NCBI GenBank assembly: GCA_963775695.1
Contig: CAVZJU010000002.1
Coordinates: 1-64,000 of the forward strand
Direction: 5' to 3'
Length of the DNA stretch: 64,000 nt
Origin: DATBLE01 sp963775695
GTDB lineage: Bacteria; Actinomycetota; Thermoleophilia; Gaiellales; Gaiellaceae
Shown here: one piece after another, positions 57,681 through 64,000 of the stretch
Position numbering within the stretch: position 1 is the first letter of the stretch
How the letters are laid out: each line of letters begins with the position of its first letter
The notes under the pieces: generated by a model
Seen by the model: the letters and a program-made list of their open reading frames with translations, nothing else
The model's database searches: none
Told to the model about the DNA's origin: nothing
Program-made: the position numbers and the translations under genes

Positions 57681-57711
57681 GCCGCGCCCGCACAGGTCGG
57701 GCGCGGCGGCG
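57681..57711. repeat. Duplicated hairpin, copy 2
   Basis: This is identical over 31 bp to 57155-57185 and in the same orientation. It lies 10 nt from the stop of the convergent DUF2207 gene, where the 10-bp stem could end its transcript. Confidence 0.6.
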
Positions 57712-57721
57712 GATCGGCTAC

Positions 57722-59602
57722 CTACCAGGCGCCTCCTCCGCCTCCGCCGCCGCCGCCGCCACCACCTCCCGAAAAGCCGCCGCCGGAGCCCGACGAGGAA
57801 GGCGGAGTCAGGGCCGAGCCGAAGCCGGCCGACAGGTCGCCGATCCCGAGTGACGTCGCGCCGGAACCGAGGTCGCCGTACGGCGTGATCCAGTAGATCG
57901 AGCTCTGGTCGTGCAGTTCCTGCGGCATGTGCAGCTGCGCGCCCTGCAGCACTCGCTCGGCGATCCCGAACGCGATCCCGTAGACCAGGAAGCGCTCCCA
58001 CAGCTCGAGCGTGGCCGGGGGCGCATCCTGCAGCCGCGGGAAGTCGGTCAGGTAGCGCCGGAACGCGTCCCAGCGCTCGGCCTCGGACTGGCCGGCCTTC
58101 GTCCGCCGCCGCCACAGCTGCGCCCGCGTGAGCGCGAGCAGGAGCACGACCGCGTTCACGATCGCGCAGCCGCCGACGGCGACCAGCACGACGTCGCTCC
58201 AGCGCGGCGTGCCGGGCCGCCAGCCGTCGATGCCGACCCAGAGCAGGACGATCGCGGCGACCACGCAGGCGGCCAGGCACAGGCCGAGGAGTCCCGCGCC
58301 GGCGTCCGTGAACCACTTCCGCGCCTTGATCGCCCCGGAGGCTTTCGACTTGAAGCTGGTGAAGCGCGTCGCGTTCGAGGAGCGGTGCTTCTCGATCTTC
58401 TCGCGGAACTCGCTCAGCCGCTCTCCGTCGGAATCCACCACGGAGTCGATCACCGCCGCGACCGGCTCCTCGAAATCGGCGAGCGGGACGGACTCGTCGC
58501 CGGGGGTGACCAGCAGGTCGGAGACCGTCTCGTGCCTGAGTCCGCCCCAGAGCTTCTTCTCCGTGCTGGCCGGGGACGACTTGTAGCGGCCGCGGCGGAT
58601 CAGGTCGAAGAGGGTGGCGGTGAACTCCTGTGAGCCGACGTCGGTCGACTGGCGCAGGAGGGGCGGGACGAGCGCCGGCTCGGTGTCGGTGGGCGGCTGC
58701 TGCTCGTACTCGCGGTCGTAGCCGGTGCTGCGCTCGCGGCCGTAGACGAGCCAGACGAGGCACATGACGGCGAGCGCGGGGCCGAGTGCCAGCAGGCCGA
58801 GATAGAGGAGCGTCCGGCCGGGGTGGTTCTTGGCGTCGTCGAGACGCTCCCGGTCGTGCCGGTAGCTCGCCTGCGCATCGGCCTCCTGCTGCACGATCGC
58901 CGCCAGGCCGTTTCCGCGGACCACCTTCGCGCCGGCTGTCGAGGTCAACGCGCGGCGGGGGAAGACGACGCGTATCTCCACCCACTGGTGGCTGGGCACG
59001 TTCACGGCTCGCAGTGTTGCGGCGCTCGGAGCCCGTGCGACGACCCCGTTCACCCAGGCCGGGTGGCCGTACACCCGATAGCTGGGCCCGAGCGCGACCG
59101 GCCGGGGCAGCCGGACGGCGGCGGTCAGATTCGGAAGCGGCTCGGACCAGCTCGGGCCCCAGACCTTCAGATTCACGTCGGCGACGTCGTCGTAGGCGAC
59201 GGTCAGGCCCTTGAAGCGGTAGGAGATCGTGTACGTGCGCGGTTCGCCTGCGGCCAGGAAGTGCCAGACGATCCGTACGCGTTTCGCGTTCGTCTCGTAG
59301 TTGAAAGTGTCGGAGCGGTCGATGCTGCCGAGCTTCGTGCTGCCGCCGCGGGTGTAGCGCCGGTCGCCCTCGGCGACGGAGATCCGGTCGATCGACTCGC
59401 CCTTGCGCAGCGGAATGTCGCGGTAGCCGCCGTGGTAGGCGCCTCCGATCGTGATCTTCTCGGTGACGAGGAGCGCGCCGGTCGGGGCCACCTCGACGGC
59501 GACGTCGGCGTTCTGGAGGTAGTACGCGTGCGCGAGCGCCGGCACCAGCAGAGCAACGGCGGCGAGCGCGAGTGCCGCGACCAGCGCCCGACGAAGGTTC
59601 AT
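57722..59602 (-). CDS. DUF2207-family membrane protein with poly-glycine tail
   Basis: The 626-aa protein has a signal peptide or first helix (1-26, VAALALAAVALLVPALAHA) and an extracytoplasmic DUF2207 beta domain (about 30-215: EKITIGGAYHGGYRDIPLRKG, FNYETNAKRVRIVWHF). A transmembrane helix at about 270-290 is followed by a cytoplasmic part and two more helices (about 440-500). The C-terminus is a Ser/Gly run with about 14 successive glycines in the last 20 residues. It is paired with LemA 7 nt upstream. Family members are envelope proteins of unknown function. Confidence 0.88.
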   Translation of the reverse strand: MNLRRALVAALALAAVALLVPALAHAYYLQNADVAVEVAPTGALLVTEKITIGGAYHGGYRDIPLRKGESIDRISVAEGDRRYTRGGSTKLGSIDRSDTFNYETNAKRVRIVWHFLAAGEPRTYTISYRFKGLTVAYDDVADVNLKVWGPSWSEPLPNLTAAVRLPRPVALGPSYRVYGHPAWVNGVVARAPSAATLRAVNVPSHQWVEIRVVFPRRALTSTAGAKVVRGNGLAAIVQQEADAQASYRHDRERLDDAKNHPGRTLLYLGLLALGPALAVMCLVWLVYGRERSTGYDREYEQQPPTDTEPALVPPLLRQSTDVGSQEFTATLFDLIRRGRYKSSPASTEKKLWGGLRHETVSDLLVTPGDESVPLADFEEPVAAVIDSVVDSDGERLSEFREKIEKHRSSNATRFTSFKSKASGAIKARKWFTDAGAGLLGLCLAACVVAAIVLLWVGIDGWRPGTPRWSDVVLVAVGGCAIVNAVVLLLALTRAQLWRRRTKAGQSEAERWDAFRRYLTDFPRLQDAPPATLELWERFLVYGIAFGIAERVLQGAQLHMPQELHDQSSIYWITPYGDLGSGATSLGIGDLSAGFGSALTPPSSSGSGGGFSGGGGGGGGGGGGGAW

Positions 59603-59609
59603 GCGGCTC

Positions 59610-60248
59610 TTAGCTCGTCTGGGCGGGCGGGGTGGGAGCCGGCGTCTCCGGCGGAGGCGGTGCCGCCGCAGGCGGCGAAGGCGGCGGCGCGTCGGTGAAG
59701 GAGACCTGGGGTGCCGCCCGGGTCGCGTCCTCGGTCTGGAAGTACTCGCGCGCGTTGAAGTGGAACATGCCCGCGATGACGTTCGTCGGCACGGTCTCGA
59801 GCGCGTTGTCGTAGCTCAGCACCGTGTCGTTGTAGACCTGGCGCGAGACCGCGATGTTCTGCTCGACCTCCGAGAGCTGCGCCTGCAGTTGCTGGAAGTT
59901 CTCTGTCGCACGCAGCTGCGGGTAGGCCTCGGCGACGGCGAAGAGCCGGCCGAGCGCGGCGGTGAGCACGTTCTCGGCCTCGGCCTGCTGCGCGACCCCC
60001 TGGGCCTGCTGCGCCGAAACACGCGCGTTGGTCACCGCCTCGAACGTCCCGCGCTCGTGGGCGGCGTAGCCCTTCACCGTCTCCACGAGGTTCGGGATCA
60101 GGTCGTAGCGCTTGCGGAGCTGCACGTCGACCTGGGCCCAGGCGTTCTCCGCGCGGTTCCGCAGCCGCACGAGCTTGTTGAACATCCCGACCAGGACGAG
60201 GAGGAGGAGGACGACGATCGCGACGACGACGATGACGACCCAGACCAC
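59610..60248 (-). CDS. LemA-family protein
   Basis: The 212-aa protein has one N-terminal helix (VVIVVVAIVVLLLLVLVGMF) and the helical LemA domain: RNRAENAWAQVDVQLRKRYDLIPNLVETVKGYA, ENFQQLQAQLSEVEQNIAVSRQVYND, NVIAGMFHFNAREYF. A Pro/Ala-rich tail follows (PPPSPPAAAPPPP). It is followed by DUF2207 on the same strand, a recurrent pair of envelope genes. Confidence 0.93.
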   Translation of the reverse strand: MVWVVIVVVAIVVLLLLVLVGMFNKLVRLRNRAENAWAQVDVQLRKRYDLIPNLVETVKGYAAHERGTFEAVTNARVSAQQAQGVAQQAEAENVLTAALGRLFAVAEAYPQLRATENFQQLQAQLSEVEQNIAVSRQVYNDTVLSYDNALETVPTNVIAGMFHFNAREYFQTEDATRAAPQVSFTDAPPPSPPAAAPPPPETPAPTPPAQTS

Positions 60249-60261
60249 GGGATCACACTAC

Positions 60262-60300
60262 ACCGAAACGGAACCGGGGACAGGTCTGTAGACCTGTCCC
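60262..60300. repeat. REP-like palindrome, copy B
   Basis: ACCGAAACGG (60262-60271) is followed by GGGACAGGTC-TGTA-GACCTGTCCC (60277-60300), a perfect 10-bp stem. It shares GGGACAGG, CCTGTCCC and ACCGAAACGG with copy A at 43918-43960, where the order of stem and tail is reversed. It lies between a methyltransferase stop and the LemA start on the minus strand. Confidence 0.6.
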
Positions 60301-60312
60301 TCTCTGTGCGCA

Positions 60313-61131
60313 TCATCTCCGCCGCGCGAGCCAGACCGAGTCCTCGCCGCCGGTGTAGGGACGGCGGTCGAACCAGCCGTAACAGGCGTCGATCTCGAAG
60401 CCGGCCTGTTCGAGCAGGCCGGCCCACTGGGCGGTCGGGAGCCACGTCAGGCAAAGCGTCGTCTCCGCTCCGTGGCCGCGCACGTCCAGCGTCAGTCGCC
60501 GTGCGCCGTCGTCCCAGGTCGCCCGCTCCCAGATTCCCGGTTCCCGCTCGATCCACCGGCCGTGCGTCTCCGCGATGTCGTCCGGCGAAGGCGAGAAGAC
60601 GTCGAACGCGAGCCGCCCACCGGGCACGAGCAGGTCGTGCGCGGCGCGCAGCGCGTCCACGCGTTCCCCCTCGTCGTCGGGCAGGTGCAGGTACGCGCGG
60701 AAGGGGCACGTGACGAGCGCGACTCGCTCGGTCACCGGCGGCTGCCTGAAGTCGCCTACTCGGAGGTCGAGGCGGTCGAAGACGCCCGCCGCCTCGGCAC
60801 GTCTTCGGCAGACGTCGAGCATGCCCGGCGAGCGGTCGACACCGATCACGGAGATCCCGGCAGAGGCGACGGGCACGGCGATCCTGCCCGTGCCGACGCC
60901 GAGCTCGACGACGGGCGTGGACGGGTCGACGCCGGCGCGGCCGGCCGCCTTCTGCGACTCCTCGACGTAGAAGGCGACGTCCTCGACCACGCTGCGGCTC
61001 CATGGGTCGTAGAGCGCCGCGATCCGGTCGTACTCGCTCGTCGCAGCCGGCTCGTGCCGCGCGTGCCCGCCGCGAGTCTCGTCCGCCCCCTCGGCCCCGT
61101 TCTCGCCGGCGGTGGGTAGGTCGTCACGCAT
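60313..61131 (-). CDS. Class I SAM-dependent methyltransferase
   Basis: The protein is 272 aa from ATG 61131. YDRIAALYDPWS precedes motif I VVELGVGTGRIAVPVAS, acidic loop VIGVDRSPGML, RLDLRVGDFRQPP, and LVPGGRLAFDVFSPS as post-motif. Small-molecule methylation is likely; the substrate is unknown. A longer frame starts at 61149. It is divergent from pheS with about 165 nt between. Confidence 0.85.
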   Translation of the reverse strand: MRDDLPTAGENGAEGADETRGGHARHEPAATSEYDRIAALYDPWSRSVVEDVAFYVEESQKAAGRAGVDPSTPVVELGVGTGRIAVPVASAGISVIGVDRSPGMLDVCRRRAEAAGVFDRLDLRVGDFRQPPVTERVALVTCPFRAYLHLPDDEGERVDALRAAHDLLVPGGRLAFDVFSPSPDDIAETHGRWIEREPGIWERATWDDGARRLTLDVRGHGAETTLCLTWLPTAQWAGLLEQAGFEIDACYGWFDRRPYTGGEDSVWLARRR

Positions 61132-61296
61132 CCGCCACGATCCGGTCACACGCGTGTTTCATGTCGACGCCTATGCTCGCAGTGGGGAGGAGGCTGGGAG
61201 CACCTGCGCAGCACGGAGCGCAGGGCCGATTCGGACGCCGCGTCGGCGCGAGGACGGCCGAAAAGACCGGGCAGAACCCGGTGATACAGTCGCTCG

Positions 61297-62292
61297 ATGG
61301 ACGCGACGTCGCTCGAAACCGAGGCGCTGGCCGCGATCTCGGGCGCCTCGAGCGCCGTCGAGCTGGAGGAGGCCCGCGTCCACTACCTCGGCCGGAAGAG
61401 CGAGCTGGCACAGGCGCTCCGAGCGGTGCGCGACCGGGAGACCGGAATGCTGCTGAACGGCGTCCGCGACGCGCTGGAAGCCGCCGTCACCGAGCGGCGG
61501 GACGCACTCGAGAGCGCCGAGCTCGAACGTGCGCTCGCAGAGGAAGCCGTCGACGTCACGCTCCCCGGCGACGAGCTTCCGCTCGGCCACCTGCACCCGA
61601 TCACGCAGGCCCGCCGCCAGATCGAGGATGCATTCGTCGGCCTGGGCTACGAGGTACGGGACGACCGCGAGGTCGAGACGGTCGAGTACAACTTCGACAA
61701 GCTCGCGTTCGACCAGTGGCACCCCGCCCGGTCGCCGAGGGCGACCTTCTTCTTCGACGACGAGCGGCTGCTGCGCACGGAGACCTCGCCGTCCCAGATC
61801 CACGCGCTGGAGGAGCGGGAGCCGCCGATCTACATGGTCTCGATCGGCCGCTGCTACCGCCGTGACGCGATCGACGCGACCCACTACCCGATCTTCCACC
61901 AGTTCGAGGGCCTCGCCGTCGACCGCGGACTGACGCTTGCCGACCTCAAGGGCACGCTCCTGCACGTGATGCGGGCGATCTTCGGCCCGAACCGGCGGGT
62001 CCGGTTCCGCACTCACTACTTCCCGTTCACGGAGCCGTCGATGGAGCCCGACGTCTCGTGCGGGATCTGCGACGGCGCCGGCTGCCGCACCTGCAGGCAC
62101 TCCGGCTGGCTCGAGATGGGCGGCTCCGGGATGGTCGACCCGCGCGTCTTCGCAAACGTCGGGGTCGACCCGGACGTCTGGTCCGGGTTCGCCTTCGGAT
62201 GCGGCATCGAGCGTGTCGCCCAGCTCGAGTACGACATCCCGGACATCAGGCCGCTCTGGGACGGCGACCTGCGCGTCCTGGCGCAGTTCTGA
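61297..62292 (+). CDS. pheS: Phenylalanyl-tRNA synthetase alpha subunit
   Basis: The 331-aa protein has an N-terminal coiled coil (1-90, VHYLGRKSELAQALRAV) and the class II core: HPITQARRQIEDAFVGLGYEV, motif 2 RCYRRDAIDATHYPIFHQFEGLAVD, the Phe-site FTEPSMEPDVSC and motif 3 FAFGCGIERVAQLEYDIPDIR. A CxxC...CxxC insertion (CGICDGAGCRTC) is present. It overlaps pheT by 1 nt (TGATG). The upstream region has no clear T-box. Confidence 0.97.
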   Translation: MDATSLETEALAAISGASSAVELEEARVHYLGRKSELAQALRAVRDRETGMLLNGVRDALEAAVTERRDALESAELERALAEEAVDVTLPGDELPLGHLHPITQARRQIEDAFVGLGYEVRDDREVETVEYNFDKLAFDQWHPARSPRATFFFDDERLLRTETSPSQIHALEEREPPIYMVSIGRCYRRDAIDATHYPIFHQFEGLAVDRGLTLADLKGTLLHVMRAIFGPNRRVRFRTHYFPFTEPSMEPDVSCGICDGAGCRTCRHSGWLEMGGSGMVDPRVFANVGVDPDVWSGFAFGCGIERVAQLEYDIPDIRPLWDGDLRVLAQF

Positions 62293-64000
62293 TGCGCGTT
62301 CCCGTCTCCTGGCTCGCCGACTACGTCGAGCTCGAGATGCCGCTCGAGGAGCTCGCCTCGCGGCTCTCGATCTCGGCCGCGGAGGTCGAAGGCATCGAGC
62401 GCCGCGGCGTGCCGGACACCGACGGGAACCTCGGCCGCTTCCTCGTCGGCAGGGTGGTGGAGGCGGCCAAGCACCCGAACGCCGACCGGCTCCAGCTCTG
62501 CCGCGTCGACGTCGGCGAGCCGGAGCCGCGCCAGATCGTCTGCGGCGCCTGGAACTTCGGCGCCGGCGCGACGGTCGCGGTTGCCCTTCCCGGTGCCGTG
62601 CTTCCGAACGGGCTCGAGCTGGAGCGCCGCAAGGTACGCGGTGAGCTCTCCGACGGCATGATCCTCGCCGAGGACGAGGTCGAGCTCGGCTCCGACCACT
62701 CCGGGATCATGCTCCTCCCGGAGAGCGAGCCCGGGACACCGCTCTGCGACGTGCTCCCGCTGCGCGCCGACGTGCTCCTCGTGGAGCCGACCGGGAACCG
62801 CCCCGACCTGCTCGCGGTGTACGGGCTCGCCCGGGAGGTCGCGGCGCTGTACGACCTCGAGCTGGCGCCGTTCCCCGGCCTCGAGCCCACGCGCGAAGGA
62901 GACGAGCAGATCGACATCGAGATTGCCGACCTCGAAGGGTGCCCGCGCTACGTCGCGCGGCTCTTCCGCGAGGTGAAGGTCGGCCCGTCGCCCCTCTGGC
63001 TGAAGGCCCGGCTGGCGGCAGCCGGAATGCGGCCGATCTCGAACGTCGTCGACGTGACCAACTACGTGATGGCCGCGCTCGGGAACCCTTTGCACGCCTT
63101 CGACTTCGACCGCCTGCACGGCGGCAAAGTCATCGTGCGGCGGGCGTCGGCCGGCGAGACGCTGCGGACCCTGGACGGCGTCGACCGCAGGCTCGTGAGC
63201 GGCGACCTCGTGATCGCCGACGCGGGCCGGGCGGTTGCGCTCGCGGGGATCATGGGCGGCGAGGAGACGGAGATCGGCGACGAGACCACCACCGTCCTGC
63301 TGGAGGCCGCGAACTTCGAGCCGACCGGCATCTTCCGGAGCTCCGAGCGGCTGCGGCTCCGCACGGAGGGCTCGAACCGGTGGGAGAAGGGGGTCGATCC
63401 GCACCTCGCGCGGCCCGCCGCGGTCCTGGCCACGCAGCTGATCGTCGAGACCGCCGGGGCACGTTGGGTGGGGCACACCGACGTGCAGGGCGACCTCCCC
63501 GCCCGACCCGCGATCTCCTACCGCGCACCCCGCGCCGATGAGGTCATCGGCCTCGAAACGCCGGCCGACGACCAGCGCGCGCTTCTCGGCCGGCTCGGCT
63601 TCGAGTTGCGCGGCGAGGATGTGGTGACGCCGACCTGGCGCGCCCGCGACGTCCTTCGCGAGATCGACGTGGTCGAGGAGGTCGCGCGCTTCAGGATGGA
63701 CGACGTCCCGTTCACGCTTCCCGCCCGCCGTGCGATGTTCGGCGCGCTCACCCCGCTCCAGCGCCTCTCGCGCAGGGCCGCCGACGTGCTCGCCGGGCTC
63801 GGGCTCGCCGAGACGTACACGCCTTCGCTGAGGCCGGACGACCCCGACCCGAACGCCTGGCGTCTGCCCGAGCCGATCTCGGTGGAGCTCGCCGTCCTGC
63901 GCACCCGCCTGGTCCCGAGCCTCGTCGACGCAGTCCGCCGCAACGTCGAGCACGGCGTTCACTCGTTCGGCCTGTTCGAGCTCGCGCACGTGTACCCGCC
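62292..64000 (+). CDS. pheT: Phenylalanyl-tRNA synthetase beta subunit (3' end beyond window)
   Basis: 569 codons are visible and open to the edge. MRVPVSWLADYVELEMPLEEL opens the N-terminal domain. The EMAP/tRNA-binding domain (about 45-155) has VGRVVEAAKHPNADRLQLCRVDVG, and the B3/4 editing domain has GCPRYVARLFREVKVGPSP with NVVDVTNYVM. The B5 domain follows (PAISYRAPRADEVIGLE). The C-terminal catalytic-like and anticodon domains are cut off. The subunit pairs with PheS in an alpha2-beta2 enzyme. Confidence 0.96.
   Translation, partial: MRVPVSWLADYVELEMPLEELASRLSISAAEVEGIERRGVPDTDGNLGRFLVGRVVEAAKHPNADRLQLCRVDVGEPEPRQIVCGAWNFGAGATVAVALPGAVLPNGLELERRKVRGELSDGMILAEDEVELGSDHSGIMLLPESEPGTPLCDVLPLRADVLLVEPTGNRPDLLAVYGLAREVAALYDLELAPFPGLEPTREGDEQIDIEIADLEGCPRYVARLFREVKVGPSPLWLKARLAAAGMRPISNVVDVTNYVMAALGNPLHAFDFDRLHGGKVIVRRASAGETLRTLDGVDRRLVSGDLVIADAGRAVALAGIMGGEETEIGDETTTVLLEAANFEPTGIFRSSERLRLRTEGSNRWEKGVDPHLARPAAVLATQLIVETAGARWVGHTDVQGDLPARPAISYRAPRADEVIGLETPADDQRALLGRLGFELRGEDVVTPTWRARDVLREIDVVEEVARFRMDDVPFTLPARRAMFGALTPLQRLSRRAADVLAGLGLAETYTPSLRPDDPDPNAWRLPEPISVELAVLRTRLVPSLVDAVRRNVEHGVHSFGLFELAHVYP

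Noticed and set aside
61132..61296. T-box riboswitch upstream of pheS
   Set aside because: No T-box core sequence, specifier loop or terminator/antiterminator pair could be found; only weak GC-rich hairpins.
1..64000. CRISPR array, phage genes, conjugation genes or full insertion sequence
   Set aside because: No regularly spaced repeats, cas genes, structural phage proteins, relaxase, integrase or transposase were found in any frame.

Overview
This is a 64 kb stretch of a high-GC bacterial chromosome, almost certainly an actinomycete-type genome (Actinomycetota). The evidence is a CarD-type RNA polymerase regulator, many GTG/TTG starts, 4-nt GTGA/ATGA stop-start overlaps inside operons, a LuxR/HD-domain regulator, and class III cyclase domains in regulatory proteins. 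A deep-branching class such as Thermoleophilia fits the gene mix, but that is inference. There is no rRNA operon, CRISPR array or recognisable transposase.

Region 1 (1-14.5 kb) looks like a tRNA-bounded accessory region. The window opens inside the 3' end of a tRNA, probably tRNA-Val. Three degenerate copies of that tRNA-3'-end/dyad sequence recur at about 1669-1780, 6527-6646 and 14380-14440. The first two of these bracket a complete arsenic module (1872-6509): three ArsR repressors, ArsM arsenite methyltransferase, a low-molecular-weight-phosphatase-type arsenate reductase, an aquaglyceroporin-like channel, a small DUF2180 zinc-binding protein and the Acr3 arsenite exporter. Together they reduce arsenate, then methylate or export arsenite. 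Around them lie a GntR regulator with a divergent membrane protein, small enzymes, an HD/LuxR regulator and several decayed genes.

Region 2 (14.5-27 kb) is a patchwork of hydrolases, dehydrogenases, cupins, a CarD regulator, a lipid-flippase-like membrane protein, a glycosidase-like lipoprotein and a metal-efflux-type permease. It also holds a 171-bp MITE-like element (20506-20676). Several genes here are chimeric or internally deleted: cupin/DUF1214, a formylglycine-generating-enzyme homologue and CsoR.

Region 3 (27-32 kb) encodes two large secreted paralogues built from cysteine-paired InlB-type repeats plus a shared C-terminal domain. A subtilase at 52349-53371 carries one more copy of the repeat.

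Region 4 (31.8-42 kb) is a translation core: infA (apparently starting at AUA), cspA, thrS, infC, rpmI, rplT and a SpoU rRNA methyltransferase. Sulfotransferase, glycosyltransferase and FkbM genes interrupt it. pheS-pheT, often found next to this cluster, appear only at 61.3 kb.

Region 5 (42-61 kb) contains an ACC-deaminase-like enzyme, a three-gene signalling operon (two paralogous histidine kinases and a cyclase-response-regulator fusion), an oxidoreductase/USP/UbiB operon, the subtilase, an osmoprotectant ABC transporter operon and a LemA-DUF2207 membrane pair. Palindromic REP-like hairpins sit at several gene ends. pheT runs off the right edge.

At least nine genes carry frameshifts or internal deletions. 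Whether this is real decay or assembly error cannot be decided from the sequence alone.
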